This document shows, one piece after another, positions 45,618 to 54,127 of a stretch of 64,000 nt of DNA. A program made the position numbers and the translations under genes. The notes under the pieces were generated by a model. It searched no databases, was not told the DNA's origin, and was given only the letters and a program-made list of their open reading frames with translations. The DNA lies in contig DAIMGT010000009.1 of NCBI GenBank assembly GCA_036723735.1, positions 1-64,000 of the forward strand. The letters are read 5' to 3'. The stretch comes from UBA4656 sp002405525. GTDB lineage: Bacteria > Pseudomonadota > Gammaproteobacteria > Xanthomonadales > Ahniellaceae. The first letter of the stretch is position 1. Every line of letters begins with the position of its first letter.

Positions 45618-46160
45618 ATGCAGTTCGTCATCCGTTTCGCCCTCGCCGCCGGCCTCGTGGCGGCTCTTGCCGGTGTCGCCAACGCCCGCGATGGCTGGCA
45701 GACCATGGATTTCCGCGACTGGCGCTACATGATGAAGGACGCCCACGCGGCCTACGAACGCGAGGACTATGGCCGCGCGTTCGGCCTCTACGCGCGCAAC
45801 GCCTGCCTCGGCGACAAGTCGAGCCAGTTCGCGCTCGGCACCATGTTCCTGCTGGGTCAAGGGACGCCGCCCGACGGCATGCGGGCGTTCGCCTGGTACA
45901 CGGTCGCCGCGGAGTCGAGGGACCCCGCCTACGTCAAGGCGCTGCGCCGCATCGAGCCGCTGATCCCGGCCGAGTACCGCTCGGCTTCGGAGGAGCTTGC
46001 CGCCGATTACGTCGCGCGCTTCGGCAGCAAGGCCACCGGGGTCTTCTGCGAGCGCCGAGCGGAAGCGGGCACCCGCATCGCCGAACTCGAGTGCAAGCCG
46101 CCGATCGACCCCAATACCGCCAAGGTCGAAGTGCGGATCTGCGCCGTGCCGGCCGACTGA
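45618..46160 (+). CDS. Exported Sel1-like repeat protein
   Basis: The 180-residue product has a strong GGAGG ribosome site, a signal peptide (IRFALAAGLVAALAGVANA) and one or two Sel1-type helical repeats (AAYEREDYGRAFGLYARNA; SQFALGTMFLLGQGTPPDGMRAFAWYTVAA). Cysteines in CLGD, FCERR, LECKP and ICAV may form disulfides in the periplasm. Sel1 proteins are usually protein-interaction scaffolds. The partner is not evident. Confidence 0.85.
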   Translation: MQFVIRFALAAGLVAALAGVANARDGWQTMDFRDWRYMMKDAHAAYEREDYGRAFGLYARNACLGDKSSQFALGTMFLLGQGTPPDGMRAFAWYTVAAESRDPAYVKALRRIEPLIPAEYRSASEELAADYVARFGSKATGVFCERRAEAGTRIAELECKPPIDPNTAKVEVRICAVPAD

Positions 46161-46188
46161 TGCCGCGGGTGCACCGCCGACCGACGGT

Positions 46189-46962
46189 TCAGCCGCCGGC
46201 GGCCGCCCGACGCTTGAGCGCGTCCGCGGTCTCGCGGCCGAGCCAGGCCTCGATCGCGCGGTGGCCGAAGTAGATCACCGGCGTCAGCAGCACGGCGATC
46301 AGCGCCTTGTACAGGTAGTTCACCGTGCCCACCGCCAGCCACTGCTCGGTGCTCCACTGCTGAGGTCCCAGCACGAAGGCGATGTGGAGCACGATGAAGC
46401 TGTCCACCAGTTGCGAGACCAGGGTGGACCCCGTCGCGCGCAGCCAGATCATGCGCTCGCCGGTGAAGCGGCGCACGCGATGGTAGATCGCCACGTCCAC
46501 CACCTGGCCGACCGCGAACGCGGTCACCGAGCCGGCGATGGTCCACATGCCCTGGCCGAAGATCGCCGCAAACGCGACCTGCATGTCGTCCACGCCTTGC
46601 GAAGCGCCCGCGCCGACCCAGAACCCGGCCGGCACCAGGCGGATCGCGAGGTAGGCGAACAGAAAGGCGTAGACGATGAGGAACACCGCCAGCCACGAGA
46701 TGAAGCGTACCCCGCGGCGGCCGAAGAACTCGTTGACGATGTCCGTCATCACGAACACCACCGGCCACAGCAGCACGCCGGCGGTGAAGTTGAGCGTGCC
46801 GCTGATTCCGAACAGGCTCCAGCCGACGTCATCGATGCCCAGCGTCGGTTCCAGGGCGAATACCTTCACGCCGATGAACTCCGCCATCAGCGCATTGCAG
46901 ACGAAGAAGCCGGCCAGCACCACGAACAGGCGCTGCGTGCGCGGTGTGTCGGCGCCGTGCAT
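46189..46962 (-). CDS. VUT-family queuosine precursor transporter (YhhQ-like)
   Basis: The 257-residue membrane protein has about six to seven helices (LFVVLAGFFVCNALMAEF, LWPVVFVMTDIVNEFFG, FLIVYAFLFAYLAIRL, VGTVNYLYKALIAVLLTPVIYF). The family motif TDIVNEFFG and RATGSTLVSQLVDSFIV are present. VUT proteins import queuosine precursors (preQ0/preQ1) for tRNA modification. No queuosine synthesis gene is in the window. GGGAG lies 6 bases before the ATG. The DUF502 gene is 14 bases upstream on the same strand. Confidence 0.9.
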   Translation of the reverse strand: MHGADTPRTQRLFVVLAGFFVCNALMAEFIGVKVFALEPTLGIDDVGWSLFGISGTLNFTAGVLLWPVVFVMTDIVNEFFGRRGVRFISWLAVFLIVYAFLFAYLAIRLVPAGFWVGAGASQGVDDMQVAFAAIFGQGMWTIAGSVTAFAVGQVVDVAIYHRVRRFTGERMIWLRATGSTLVSQLVDSFIVLHIAFVLGPQQWSTEQWLAVGTVNYLYKALIAVLLTPVIYFGHRAIEAWLGRETADALKRRAAAGG

Positions 46963-46976
46963 CGATCGCTCCCGGT

Positions 46977-47660
46977 TCACGCGTCGCCGCGGCGCCCGAA
47001 GGACACCGGATCCGGGGCGATCGCGCCGCCGGAGATGATGAAGGCCATCGCCTGGTCCATGGTCCAGTCGGTGGTGGTGAGGTCCTCGACCGGGACCACC
47101 TCCAGGTAGCCCGAGGTCGGGTTCGGCGTGGTCGGCACGTAGACCGCGGCGTACTCGCGGCCGTCGGCGACGTTGCGGAACACGCGCGTCACCAGCCCCA
47201 CGGTCTTCATGCCGGCGTGCGGAAAGTCGATCAGCACCACGCGCTGCGCCCCGTCGGGCTTGGTCTGCATGATGTCGAGCAGTTTCTTCGCCCCGCCGTA
47301 GACGGTCTGCGCGAGCGGGATGCGCGCGATCAGCGAGTCGACCGCGCCGAGCATTCGCTGGCCGAACACCCGCGTGGCGAGCAATCCGACGAGGTAGATC
47401 ACGGCCAGGGTCGCGAGCAGCGCGAACAGTGACTGCACCCAGGGCTCGTCCAGCCATCCGAGCGCGCCCGGATGGGCCTGCGCCAGGCGCGCTGCGATCG
47501 CGCCGGACCACGGCGCCGACATCCCGGACAGCAGCCGGAACAGGAATTCGAACACAACCCAGGTCAGCCACAGCGGCAGCAGGGTGAGCAGGCCGGTCAC
47601 CAGATAGCGCTGCAGGTGCAGGCGGCGCGCGAGGCTGGGCGGCGGTGCGGACGTGGCCAT
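46977..47660 (-). CDS. DUF502 membrane protein
   Basis: The 227-residue protein has two long helices (LQRYLVTGLLTLLPLWLTWVVF and LFALLATLAVIYLVGLLATRVFG) and then the DUF502 core: IPLAQTVYGGAKKLLDIM, RVVLIDFPHAGMKTVGLVTR and VYVPTTPNPTSGYLEVVP. The function of the family is unknown. Plant homologues (COV1-like) are membrane proteins in the endomembrane system. It is probably co-transcribed with the downstream VUT transporter. Confidence 0.88.
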   Translation of the reverse strand: MATSAPPPSLARRLHLQRYLVTGLLTLLPLWLTWVVFEFLFRLLSGMSAPWSGAIAARLAQAHPGALGWLDEPWVQSLFALLATLAVIYLVGLLATRVFGQRMLGAVDSLIARIPLAQTVYGGAKKLLDIMQTKPDGAQRVVLIDFPHAGMKTVGLVTRVFRNVADGREYAAVYVPTTPNPTSGYLEVVPVEDLTTTDWTMDQAMAFIISGGAIAPDPVSFGRRGDA

Positions 47661-48041
47661 GCCCCGATGGTGCCGCAAGGCAGTGGTCGGGGCCAGCGCC
47701 GCCGCCGCGGGCAGGGCGGAGCGCCGTGGGGTGGTGAGTTTCCGAACAGGCATCCAGACCCGTATTGCTTCGGCGCGCGTCCACCACCAGGCGCACGCCG
47801 CAGGGGCGCGGGTGCTTGTCCGGAGGTGCCCTGGCAGGCCGGCGAGCAAGGGCGTTCCTGCACTTTCTCGACCTTGCGAGTCCGGCGCGTGTCCGGCCTC
47901 GCTCCCACCGGGTCGATGGTTTGCGTGATCGACTAGCCAGCGTGCATCCATGCCGCATGCTCGCAGGACGGTTCCCGACACCCTGCTAGGCTTCGCGACG
48001 CGACGCGACATGCTGCCGCTCGCTGCGGCAAAAGGGGCGGG
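47661..48041. other. Divergent gap, no gene seen
   Basis: The 381 bases between the DUF502 gene and the P-loop kinase gene hold no convincing coding frame. A 27-base stretch at 47736-47762 resembles 35561-35587 after the rhomboid gene (21 of 27 identical). A small GCCGC/GCGGC hairpin lies about 48013-48027. Confidence 0.45.
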
Positions 48042-48581
48042 ATGGCGCACGGCGCGGGGCTGGTGCTGGTCGGGATCGCGGGCCTGCCCGGGGCGGGAAA
48101 ATCGACCGTGGCCGCGCATCTCGCGGGCGCGCTCGGCCTGCGCCGGGCCTGCCGTGATGAGATCCGTCGGGCGATGTTCCCCGATTGCCGCTGGTCGCCG
48201 ATGGAGAGGCGCGCTGCGTTCCGCGCCGCGCTGCTGGCGGCGCGGGTCAACCTGACGCTCGGCTGCGCGACCGTGCTCGACGGCATCACGCTCTCGCGCG
48301 AACGCGAGCGTGTGAAGGCGGCCGCGGTTGCGCGGGCGGCCGGCGCGGCGTGGGTGCTGCTGTGGCTGGACCTGCCGGCGGCGCTCGCCCGCGAGCGGGT
48401 CGCGGCGGACGGCGCCGCACACCCGGCCGCAGATCGAACGCCGCGTCTGGTCGACGCGGTGGCGGAACGCTTCGAGCGGCCGTCGGCGGCGGCCTGGATC
48501 GACGCCAGTCAGGCGCCGCACGCGGTCAGCGCGCAGGCCGAGGCCGTGGTGCGCGAACGGCTGGCGGGCGCGCCGGCCTGA
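48042..48581 (+). CDS. P-loop kinase-like protein
   Basis: The 179-residue protein has a Walker A (GIAGLPGAGKSTVAAHLA, residues 11-28), a CRDEIRRAMFP segment like that of small-molecule kinases of the AAA_33/zeta-toxin-like group, DGITLSRERERVKAAAV and WLDLPAALARERV (lid Arg residues). It probably phosphorylates a small molecule, and the substrate is unknown. The 3' end overlaps the convergent TetR gene by 56 bases. Confidence 0.8.
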   Translation: MAHGAGLVLVGIAGLPGAGKSTVAAHLAGALGLRRACRDEIRRAMFPDCRWSPMERRAAFRAALLAARVNLTLGCATVLDGITLSRERERVKAAAVARAAGAAWVLLWLDLPAALARERVAADGAAHPAADRTPRLVDAVAERFERPSAAAWIDASQAPHAVSAQAEAVVRERLAGAPA

Positions 48582-49182
48582 GGTAGCCGAGCAGCGCACG
48601 CACGATCCGCGTATCGAGCCCCGGCGGCGGGCGGCGGCGGCGACCGACGTCCGCCTCCACCAGCGCGCGGGTGAGCGCGAAGCAGTCTCGGGCCGCCTCG
48701 CGCGGCAGGTGCGGGTCGAGGCTGGCGCGGTGGCGCGCAAGCAGTCGGCCGATGGCGCGCAGGATCCGCGACTCGGTGCGGCGCAGGCGATTGCCCAGCG
48801 GCAGGCGCTGCTCCTCGTGGTCGAGCGCGGCGGCGAGCAGCGGCCGCTGATACTGCTGCCGGACCGCCAGCGACGCCAGCAGCGCCAGCGATTCGTCGAG
48901 CGGCCGGTCAACGCAGGCCGCGATCGCGGACTCAATCCCGGTCGCGAGGTCGTTCTGTGCGCGCTCGACCAGGGCGGCCACCAGCGCGTCCTTGTTCGGG
49001 AAGTACTGGTACACCGATCCCACGCTCACCCCGGCGACCTCCGCCACCCGGTTGGTGTTGAACCCCGCCAGCCCGTCGCGGTCCAGGATGCGAGTCGCGG
49101 CTTCGAGGATGCAGGCCACGGTCGCCGTCGAGCGCGATTGGCGCGGGGCTTTGCGCGGCGCGAGGCGCGATCCGGATGCCAT
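48526..49182 (-). CDS. TetR-family transcriptional regulator
   Basis: The 218-residue protein has the TetR HTH at residues 20-66 (ILEAATRILDRDGLAGFNTNRVAEVAGVSVGSVYQYFPNKDALV). The ligand-binding domain is divergent and the C-terminus is Arg/Pro-rich, overlapping the convergent kinase gene. The ATG at 49182 is chosen as closest to the HTH; the frame extends to 49284 across the divergent promoter. A CGAGC/GCTCG palindrome lies just upstream, and the Mpo1-like gene is divergent, a likely target. Confidence 0.88.
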   Translation of the reverse strand: MASGSRLAPRKAPRQSRSTATVACILEAATRILDRDGLAGFNTNRVAEVAGVSVGSVYQYFPNKDALVAALVERAQNDLATGIESAIAACVDRPLDESLALLASLAVRQQYQRPLLAAALDHEEQRLPLGNRLRRTESRILRAIGRLLARHRASLDPHLPREAARDCFALTRALVEADVGRRRRPPPGLDTRIVRALLGYLRPARPPAVRAPRPRPAR

Positions 49183-49202
49183 CGGAATGCGAGTGGTGGA
49201 AA

Positions 49203-49216
49203 CGAGCAAAGGCTCG
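49203..49216. promoter_or_regulatory. Small palindrome upstream of the TetR gene
   Basis: CGAGC at 49203-49207 and GCTCG at 49212-49216 flank AAAG in the 100-base divergent region between tetR and the Mpo1-like gene. Its position suits a TetR operator. The 5-bp arms are short. Confidence 0.35.
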
Positions 49217-49282
49217 CATAGTGAATCGGCGGCGGCAAGGGCGTGGATGGTCCGCGACCACCGGCCGCGGAGGACGCAGGAC

Positions 49283-49642
49283 ATGACACCCGATGCCGCA
49301 CCCGACGCGACCCGGACGACGGACTTCGAAGGCTTCTACCGTTCGCACTACCTTCCCGAGCATGCGGCGCCCGGCAACGTCGCGCTGCACGTGATCGGCA
49401 CCCTGGCCGGCATCGTCTGGCTGCCTACGACCCTGCTGTCCCCCTGGCCGTGGCTGGTGCTGCTGTTCCCGGTGGTGCATGCCGCCCCCGGGCTGCTCGG
49501 CCACCGGCTGTTCGAACGCAACGCGCTGATCGGCGACCTGCGGGTCCTGCGAAAGGACTTCCCGCCGCACTGGTTCATCGCGGCGAACCACCGGCTGCTG
49601 TGGGACCTGCTGCGCGGCAACGCTCGCCCGGGCCCGCGCTGA
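49283..49642 (+). CDS. Mpo1-like (DUF962) membrane protein
   Basis: The 119-residue protein shows the Mpo1/DUF962 pattern: DFEGFYRSHYLPEHAAPGNVALHVIGTL near the start, two hydrophobic segments, and GLLGHRLFERN with conserved His. Yeast Mpo1 is an Fe-dependent 2-hydroxy fatty acid dioxygenase of the sphingolipid pathway. Bacterial members are largely untested but may act on hydroxy fatty acids. A GGAGGACGCAGGAC leader provides the ribosome site. It is divergent from the TetR gene. Confidence 0.85.
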   Translation: MTPDAAPDATRTTDFEGFYRSHYLPEHAAPGNVALHVIGTLAGIVWLPTTLLSPWPWLVLLFPVVHAAPGLLGHRLFERNALIGDLRVLRKDFPPHWFIAANHRLLWDLLRGNARPGPR

Positions 49643-49782
49643 GCGGCTGCAGGGCGACCCGTGTCTCCCGGGTGGGCAATGGTCGGGCGAGGGGGCGCGC
49701 ACGCGCGCTCGACGTCAGCGCACGATTGCTCGCCGGCATCTGGCGCTCGTCTGCGCCAGCCGCCGCCCGCGGGTGGCTTCGC

Positions 49783-50646
49783 TCAGAAGATCATCGACGC
49801 CATCCTGCGCCGCGTCGCCGCCACCAGGTCGGCGTCGTCGATCAGCGAGAAGGACTGGATCAGGGTCCGGCGGCCCAGGTCATCGTCGAATCCGCGATCG
49901 CGGCGCATGATCTCCAGGAACTGCTCGACTGCCTCGGCGTATTCACCGGCCAGCAGGAAACGTGTGCCGAGCTGGTGGCGCGCGCGCAGGTTCCCCGGTT
50001 CGGCCTCGATCGCCGCCGCCAGTTCGCGCGCGGACGGCGCGCCGTTGACCGCGTGCGCGAAGCTGAGCTGCGCGCGCAGGGTCTTCGCCGCGTCGCCCTC
50101 GGCGAGATTGGCGGGCAGGTGGTTGAGGATGGCCTCGACCTCGTCGACGGCGCCCGTCGCCATCAGGGCGCGCGCGAGTTCGAGCTTCGGTTCATCCTTG
50201 TCCGGCTCGGCCGCGACGCGCTCGCGCAGCAGCGCGACCACGTCCTCCGGCGCCAGCGGCGCCTGTTCGTCTTCCGGCGCCGGCTCGTCGTCCGGCGGCG
50301 GCAGGTCGCCGAGGTGCGGGGCGAGGAACTGGCGAATGACGGACTCCGGCTGTGCGCCCATGAAGCCGTCCACCGGACGCCCGTCGCGGATCAGCATCAC
50401 GGTCGGCAGGGAGCGGATGCCGAACAGTGCTGCCAGTTGCATCTGTTCGTCGGTGTTGACCTTCGCGACCAGCAGGTTGCCGCGCTGCTCCTCGGCGAGT
50501 TTGTCCAGTACCGGCGCCAGCGCGCGACACGGCGCGCACCAGGGCGCCCAGAAGTCGACCAGCACCGGAACCTGCGTCGAAGCGACGAGGACCTTCTGTT
50601 CGAAATCGGCCTGGGTGACGTCGAACACGTAGGGTGAGGTGGCCAT
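49783..50646 (-). CDS. cnoX: Thioredoxin-domain chaperone, CnoX/YbbN-like
   Basis: The 287-residue protein joins an N-terminal thioredoxin domain (DFWAPWCAPC, Cys37 and Cys40; SLPTVMLIRDGRPVDGFMG) to a C-terminal tetratricopeptide region (about 135-285) through an acidic, Pro-rich linker. This is the CnoX/YbbN layout. E. coli CnoX has lost redox Cys at this position, whereas here CAPC is complete, as in redox-active homologues. It probably protects unfolded proteins during oxidative stress and hands them to GroEL/DnaK. Confidence 0.9.
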   Translation of the reverse strand: MATSPYVFDVTQADFEQKVLVASTQVPVLVDFWAPWCAPCRALAPVLDKLAEEQRGNLLVAKVNTDEQMQLAALFGIRSLPTVMLIRDGRPVDGFMGAQPESVIRQFLAPHLGDLPPPDDEPAPEDEQAPLAPEDVVALLRERVAAEPDKDEPKLELARALMATGAVDEVEAILNHLPANLAEGDAAKTLRAQLSFAHAVNGAPSARELAAAIEAEPGNLRARHQLGTRFLLAGEYAEAVEQFLEIMRRDRGFDDDLGRRTLIQSFSLIDDADLVAATRRRMASMIF

Positions 50647-50852
50647 GGGGGTCCTGCCTGGAGGAGATGCCCCCATTGTGGGGATTGGGGGACGGTTGCC
50701 AAGTGGGGGCTTCCCCCGCGCCGGTGGCCGGCTCCGCGCGCGGTACGGCCGCAGGTCGGCGCGCGCGAACGGATCGCGACCCCCACGCCGCTTCCATGAG
50801 GCCTGGGAGTTGCGGGACAGCGCGGACGACCAATGGGGTGGGTGAGCGGCCT

Positions 50853-52163
50853 TCAGGGCGACTTGTAGATCACGCCGTTCTTCATCACGAACGCCATCGA
50901 CCCCAGGCGGGTCACGTCCTCCAGCGGATCGCCATCGACCGCCACCACGTCGGCCAGCTTGCCGACCGTGATGCTGCCCAGGGTCGCCGATTCGCCGAGC
51001 AGCTCGGCCGCGTTGCGGGTGGCGGACTGGATGGCCGCCATCGGTGGCATGCCGGCGCCGACCATCAGTTCGAACTCACGCGCGTTTCTGCCGTGCGGAA
51101 ACACGCCGGCGTCGGTGCCGAAGGCGATCCTCACGCCCGCCTTCCACGCCCGGCCAAAGGTCTTCTGGATCAGGGGCCCCACGGCGAGCGCCTTGGGCCG
51201 CACGATCTCGGGGTAGTAGCCGGGTTCGATGGCCATCTCGCCGACGAACACGCCGGCGGAGATGGTCGGTACGTACCAGGTGCCCTTCTCCCGCATCAGG
51301 CGCATCGTGTCGTTGCTCAGGTAGGTGCCATGCTCGATCGAGTCCACGCCGGCGAGCACCGCGCGGCGCGCGCCGTCATCGCCGTGGGCATGCGCGGCAA
51401 CCTTCATGCCGTAGTCGCGCGCGGTGTCGACGATGGCCCTGATTTCCTCCACCGTGAACTGCGGGTTCTGCCCGTTCTTGGCGAACGACAGCACCCCGCC
51501 GGTGGCGGTGATCTTGATCAGGTCGGCGCTTTCCTTGTAGCGCTGGCGCACCGACTTTCGCGCTTCCCCCGGCGAATTGATCACGCCCTCCTGCGGGCCC
51601 GGGTCACCCATGATGCGGCGCGCCCAGCCGTTGGTGGGGTCCGCATGGCCGCCGGTGGTGGCGATCGACTTGCCGGAACTGAAGATGCGCGGGCCCCTGA
51701 CCAGGCCCTGCGCGATGGCCTCGCGCAACGACACGGACACCACGCCGTCGTCGCCGAGGTGGCGCACCGTGGTGAAGCCGGCCAGCAGCGTGCGCTCGGC
51801 GTACACCACGCTGCGGAAGGCGTAATCCGGGGGGTTGAGGCGAAAGCCTTCGCTGTAGGCGTCGCGGCTGGTCTCGCTGGTGATGTGCACGTGCATGTCC
51901 ATCAGGCCGGGCATGCAGGTATGGCCGGACAGGTCGACTACCCTCGCGCCGTCGACGGGGTCGTGGCCGGCGCGCACCTCGGCGATGCGGTCGCCGGCGA
52001 CCACCACGGTGTGGGGGCCGAGTCGGCGACCGGCGTCGACGTCGATCATCGCGCCGCAGCGCAGCGCGGTCGTGGCGGGCGCAACGGGCGACTGCGCGAG
52101 GCCTGCGGGCGCGGCGAGCGCCAGCGCGAGGGCGGACATCGGGAAGGTGCGGCGAAGGGTCAC
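50853..52163 (-). CDS. Exported metal-dependent amidohydrolase
   Basis: The GTG at 52163 has CGGAG 6-7 bases upstream. A longer frame to 52295 overlaps the methyltransferase gene and adds non-family sequence. The 436-residue product has a signal peptide (SALALALAAPAGLAQ) and the amidohydrolase metal ligands: MDMHVH, the likely carboxylated Lys in DLIKITATGGV, VAAHAHG, SIEHGTYL and FGTDAGVFPHG. The pattern is that of the Xaa-Pro dipeptidase-like/imidazolonepropionase-related subgroup. Its substrate may be a dipeptide or cyclic amide. It follows the methyltransferase gene on the same strand. Confidence 0.9.
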   Translation of the reverse strand: MTLRRTFPMSALALALAAPAGLAQSPVAPATTALRCGAMIDVDAGRRLGPHTVVVAGDRIAEVRAGHDPVDGARVVDLSGHTCMPGLMDMHVHITSETSRDAYSEGFRLNPPDYAFRSVVYAERTLLAGFTTVRHLGDDGVVSVSLREAIAQGLVRGPRIFSSGKSIATTGGHADPTNGWARRIMGDPGPQEGVINSPGEARKSVRQRYKESADLIKITATGGVLSFAKNGQNPQFTVEEIRAIVDTARDYGMKVAAHAHGDDGARRAVLAGVDSIEHGTYLSNDTMRLMREKGTWYVPTISAGVFVGEMAIEPGYYPEIVRPKALAVGPLIQKTFGRAWKAGVRIAFGTDAGVFPHGRNAREFELMVGAGMPPMAAIQSATRNAAELLGESATLGSITVGKLADVVAVDGDPLEDVTRLGSMAFVMKNGVIYKSP

Positions 52164-52204
52164 GGCAGTCTCCGGTTGGCGGGCGGGCGGGCGTCGATCG
52201 CGGA

Positions 52205-53284
52205 TCAGCGCAGCACCAGGGCGGCCTCGCGGCCGATCAGCGAAAAGGCGATGAACTCGTGGACGATCCCGCGCGCGTCGCAGAACTCCCGCCACGCGCG
52301 AAACTCATGCGACTCCCAGCCCGGATAGGACAGGAAGTCGTCGAACACCAGCACGCTGCCAGCCCGCAGCCGAGGCGCCAGCGACTCGAGCACGGTGCGC
52401 GTCGAAGCATAGAGATCGCAGTCGATGTGTGCCAGCCGCACCGCGCCATCGTGGGTGGCGAGGAAGGACGGCAGCGTGTCCTCGAACCATCCGCGGTGCA
52501 GCCGTACCGGCGCGGCGACCCGCGGCAGACGGCCCCCGGTGCTGAGGTCGCCGCGCGCGTCCTTGCCGGTCCAGTCGGCGGGCAGGCCCTCGAAGGAATC
52601 GAAGCCATGCACCAGGCCGTCGGCGCCGGGCTCGAGCATGCGCAGGCTGCGGCCGTGGAATACGCCGAACTCCAGCACGAGGCCTTTCAGCGTCGCCGCC
52701 GCGCGTGCGGCGGCGAGCACCGCGGGTCCGGTGCCCAGCAGCCGCGCCGGCGGCAGGTGTCCGCGCTGGAACAGGGCCGATTCCCAGCGCGCGTCGGCCA
52801 TCGCGCGGCCGAAGCGGCGCGGCTGCGGCGCGTCCTCGCCGCACAGCAGGCGCAGGCAGGCGTGCGCGACCTCCGCCTCGCCGAACTGCGGCGCGCGGCG
52901 CGTGAGGTCGGCGAACGCTGGCAGCAGGGTGAGGGGCGGTTCGCGGTCGAGCCGCAGTTGCGCCTCCAGCAGGGCCAGCGGCGGGCTGTCGGCGAGCCCG
53001 CGGCGCGCGGACGCGGCGCGCTCGAGGGCTTCGCCGCGTCGATCGAGCATCGCCAGCGCCTGCACCTCGCGCAGCGCGGCCTCGGGATCCTGCGGCGCGG
53101 CGCGCGCGGCGCGACCGAACAGGCGCATCGCCTCGTCGTAGTCGCCGTTCGACCAGCGCGCCTGGGCGGCGGGCAGGGCGGCCGCGTCCGGCACCGGCCG
53201 GCCATCGAGCAGCGCGCAGGCGCCGGCTGCATCGCGGGCGGCGAGTCGTTCGCGCAGGGCAGTGGCGAGGGTGTCGGCGTCCAT
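52205..53284 (-). CDS. TylF/MycF-like methyltransferase with N-terminal helical repeats
   Basis: The 359-residue protein has an N-terminal TPR-like half (WSNGDYDEAMRLFGRAARAAPQDPEAALREV in outline). The second half is a class I SAM-dependent methyltransferase of the TylF group: LEFGVFHGRSLRML, HGFDSFEGLPADW, then HIDCDLYASTRTVLESLAPRL, where the Asp residues bind metal, and VFDDFLSYPGW. TylF-like enzymes O-methylate sugars. No sugar biosynthesis genes are nearby, so the substrate is unknown. Confidence 0.86.
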   Translation of the reverse strand: MDADTLATALRERLAARDAAGACALLDGRPVPDAAALPAAQARWSNGDYDEAMRLFGRAARAAPQDPEAALREVQALAMLDRRGEALERAASARRGLADSPPLALLEAQLRLDREPPLTLLPAFADLTRRAPQFGEAEVAHACLRLLCGEDAPQPRRFGRAMADARWESALFQRGHLPPARLLGTGPAVLAAARAAATLKGLVLEFGVFHGRSLRMLEPGADGLVHGFDSFEGLPADWTGKDARGDLSTGGRLPRVAAPVRLHRGWFEDTLPSFLATHDGAVRLAHIDCDLYASTRTVLESLAPRLRAGSVLVFDDFLSYPGWESHEFRAWREFCDARGIVHEFIAFSLIGREAALVLR

Positions 53285-53376
53285 CGGCCATTCAGCGTAG
53301 CGCGGACGGCGATGCTCGGCTCGCCACGGTGGCGGCCGCGTGCCAGAATTTGTCCGGACAAGCAGGCGGGCGCGCG

Positions 53377-54045
53377 ATGGACTACGGTTGGTGGGCGGTG
53401 GTGCACATCCTGGCGGCGGGCTACTGGCTCGGCACCGACCTCGCGGTCTACTACACGGCCGGCATCATCGCCGATCGCAAGGCGCCGGCGGCCGTGCGCC
53501 TGTGGGCCGGCAGGGCGATGCTTCTGCTGGACATGGTGCCGCGCACCTGTTTGATCGTGACCTTCGCCGTCGGGCTCACGCTGGCCGCGCAGGCCGGATT
53601 CCTCGCGCCGCTGCGGGAGTGGCTGCCGGCGGTCTGGGTCGGTGCGCTCGGCTGGCTGGCGCTGACCTGGAGCGTGTTCCGGCTGGAACACTCGCCGCTC
53701 GGCCACCGCCTCGCGCGCATCGACTTCGCCCTGCGCATCGCGATCGCCGCCGGCTGCCTGTACGGCGGGGCGCTGCTGTGGACCGGTAGCGACGCCGTCG
53801 CGCGCACGCCGTGGCTGGCGCTGAAACTCGCGATCCTCGGCGCGATCATCGGTCTCGGCCTGGTGATCCGCGTGCAGCTCAGGCCTTTCGGCGCGCTGTT
53901 CGGCAAGGCGGTCTCCGGCCAGGCCGGCGCGGCCGACGAGGACGCGCTGGCGCGCCTGATCGCGCGGGTCAAGGTGCCGGTGTGGGCGATCTGGGTCGCG
54001 GTCGCCGCGGCCATCGCCCTGGGGCGTCTGAAACCGTACTTCTGA
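53377..54045 (+). CDS. Integral membrane protein of unknown function
   Basis: The 222-residue protein has about five to six hydrophobic segments ([101 protein letters not shown]). The His of [12 protein letters not shown] and Met/His placement recall CopD-like or cytochrome-like membrane proteins, but the match is weak and the family was not recognised. It lies 82 bases upstream of leuS. Confidence 0.65.
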   Translation: MDYGWWAVVHILAAGYWLGTDLAVYYTAGIIADRKAPAAVRLWAGRAMLLLDMVPRTCLIVTFAVGLTLAAQAGFLAPLREWLPAVWVGALGWLALTWSVFRLEHSPLGHRLARIDFALRIAIAAGCLYGGALLWTGSDAVARTPWLALKLAILGAIIGLGLVIRVQLRPFGALFGKAVSGQAGAADEDALARLIARVKVPVWAIWVAVAAAIALGRLKPYF

Positions 54046-54127
54046 CGTTCCGGACCGCGGGCGCGCCGGCGCCCGCTGCGCTAACCTATTGCGTTCACTT
54101 GCTCCGCGCGGCGCACCCGCGAACCCC

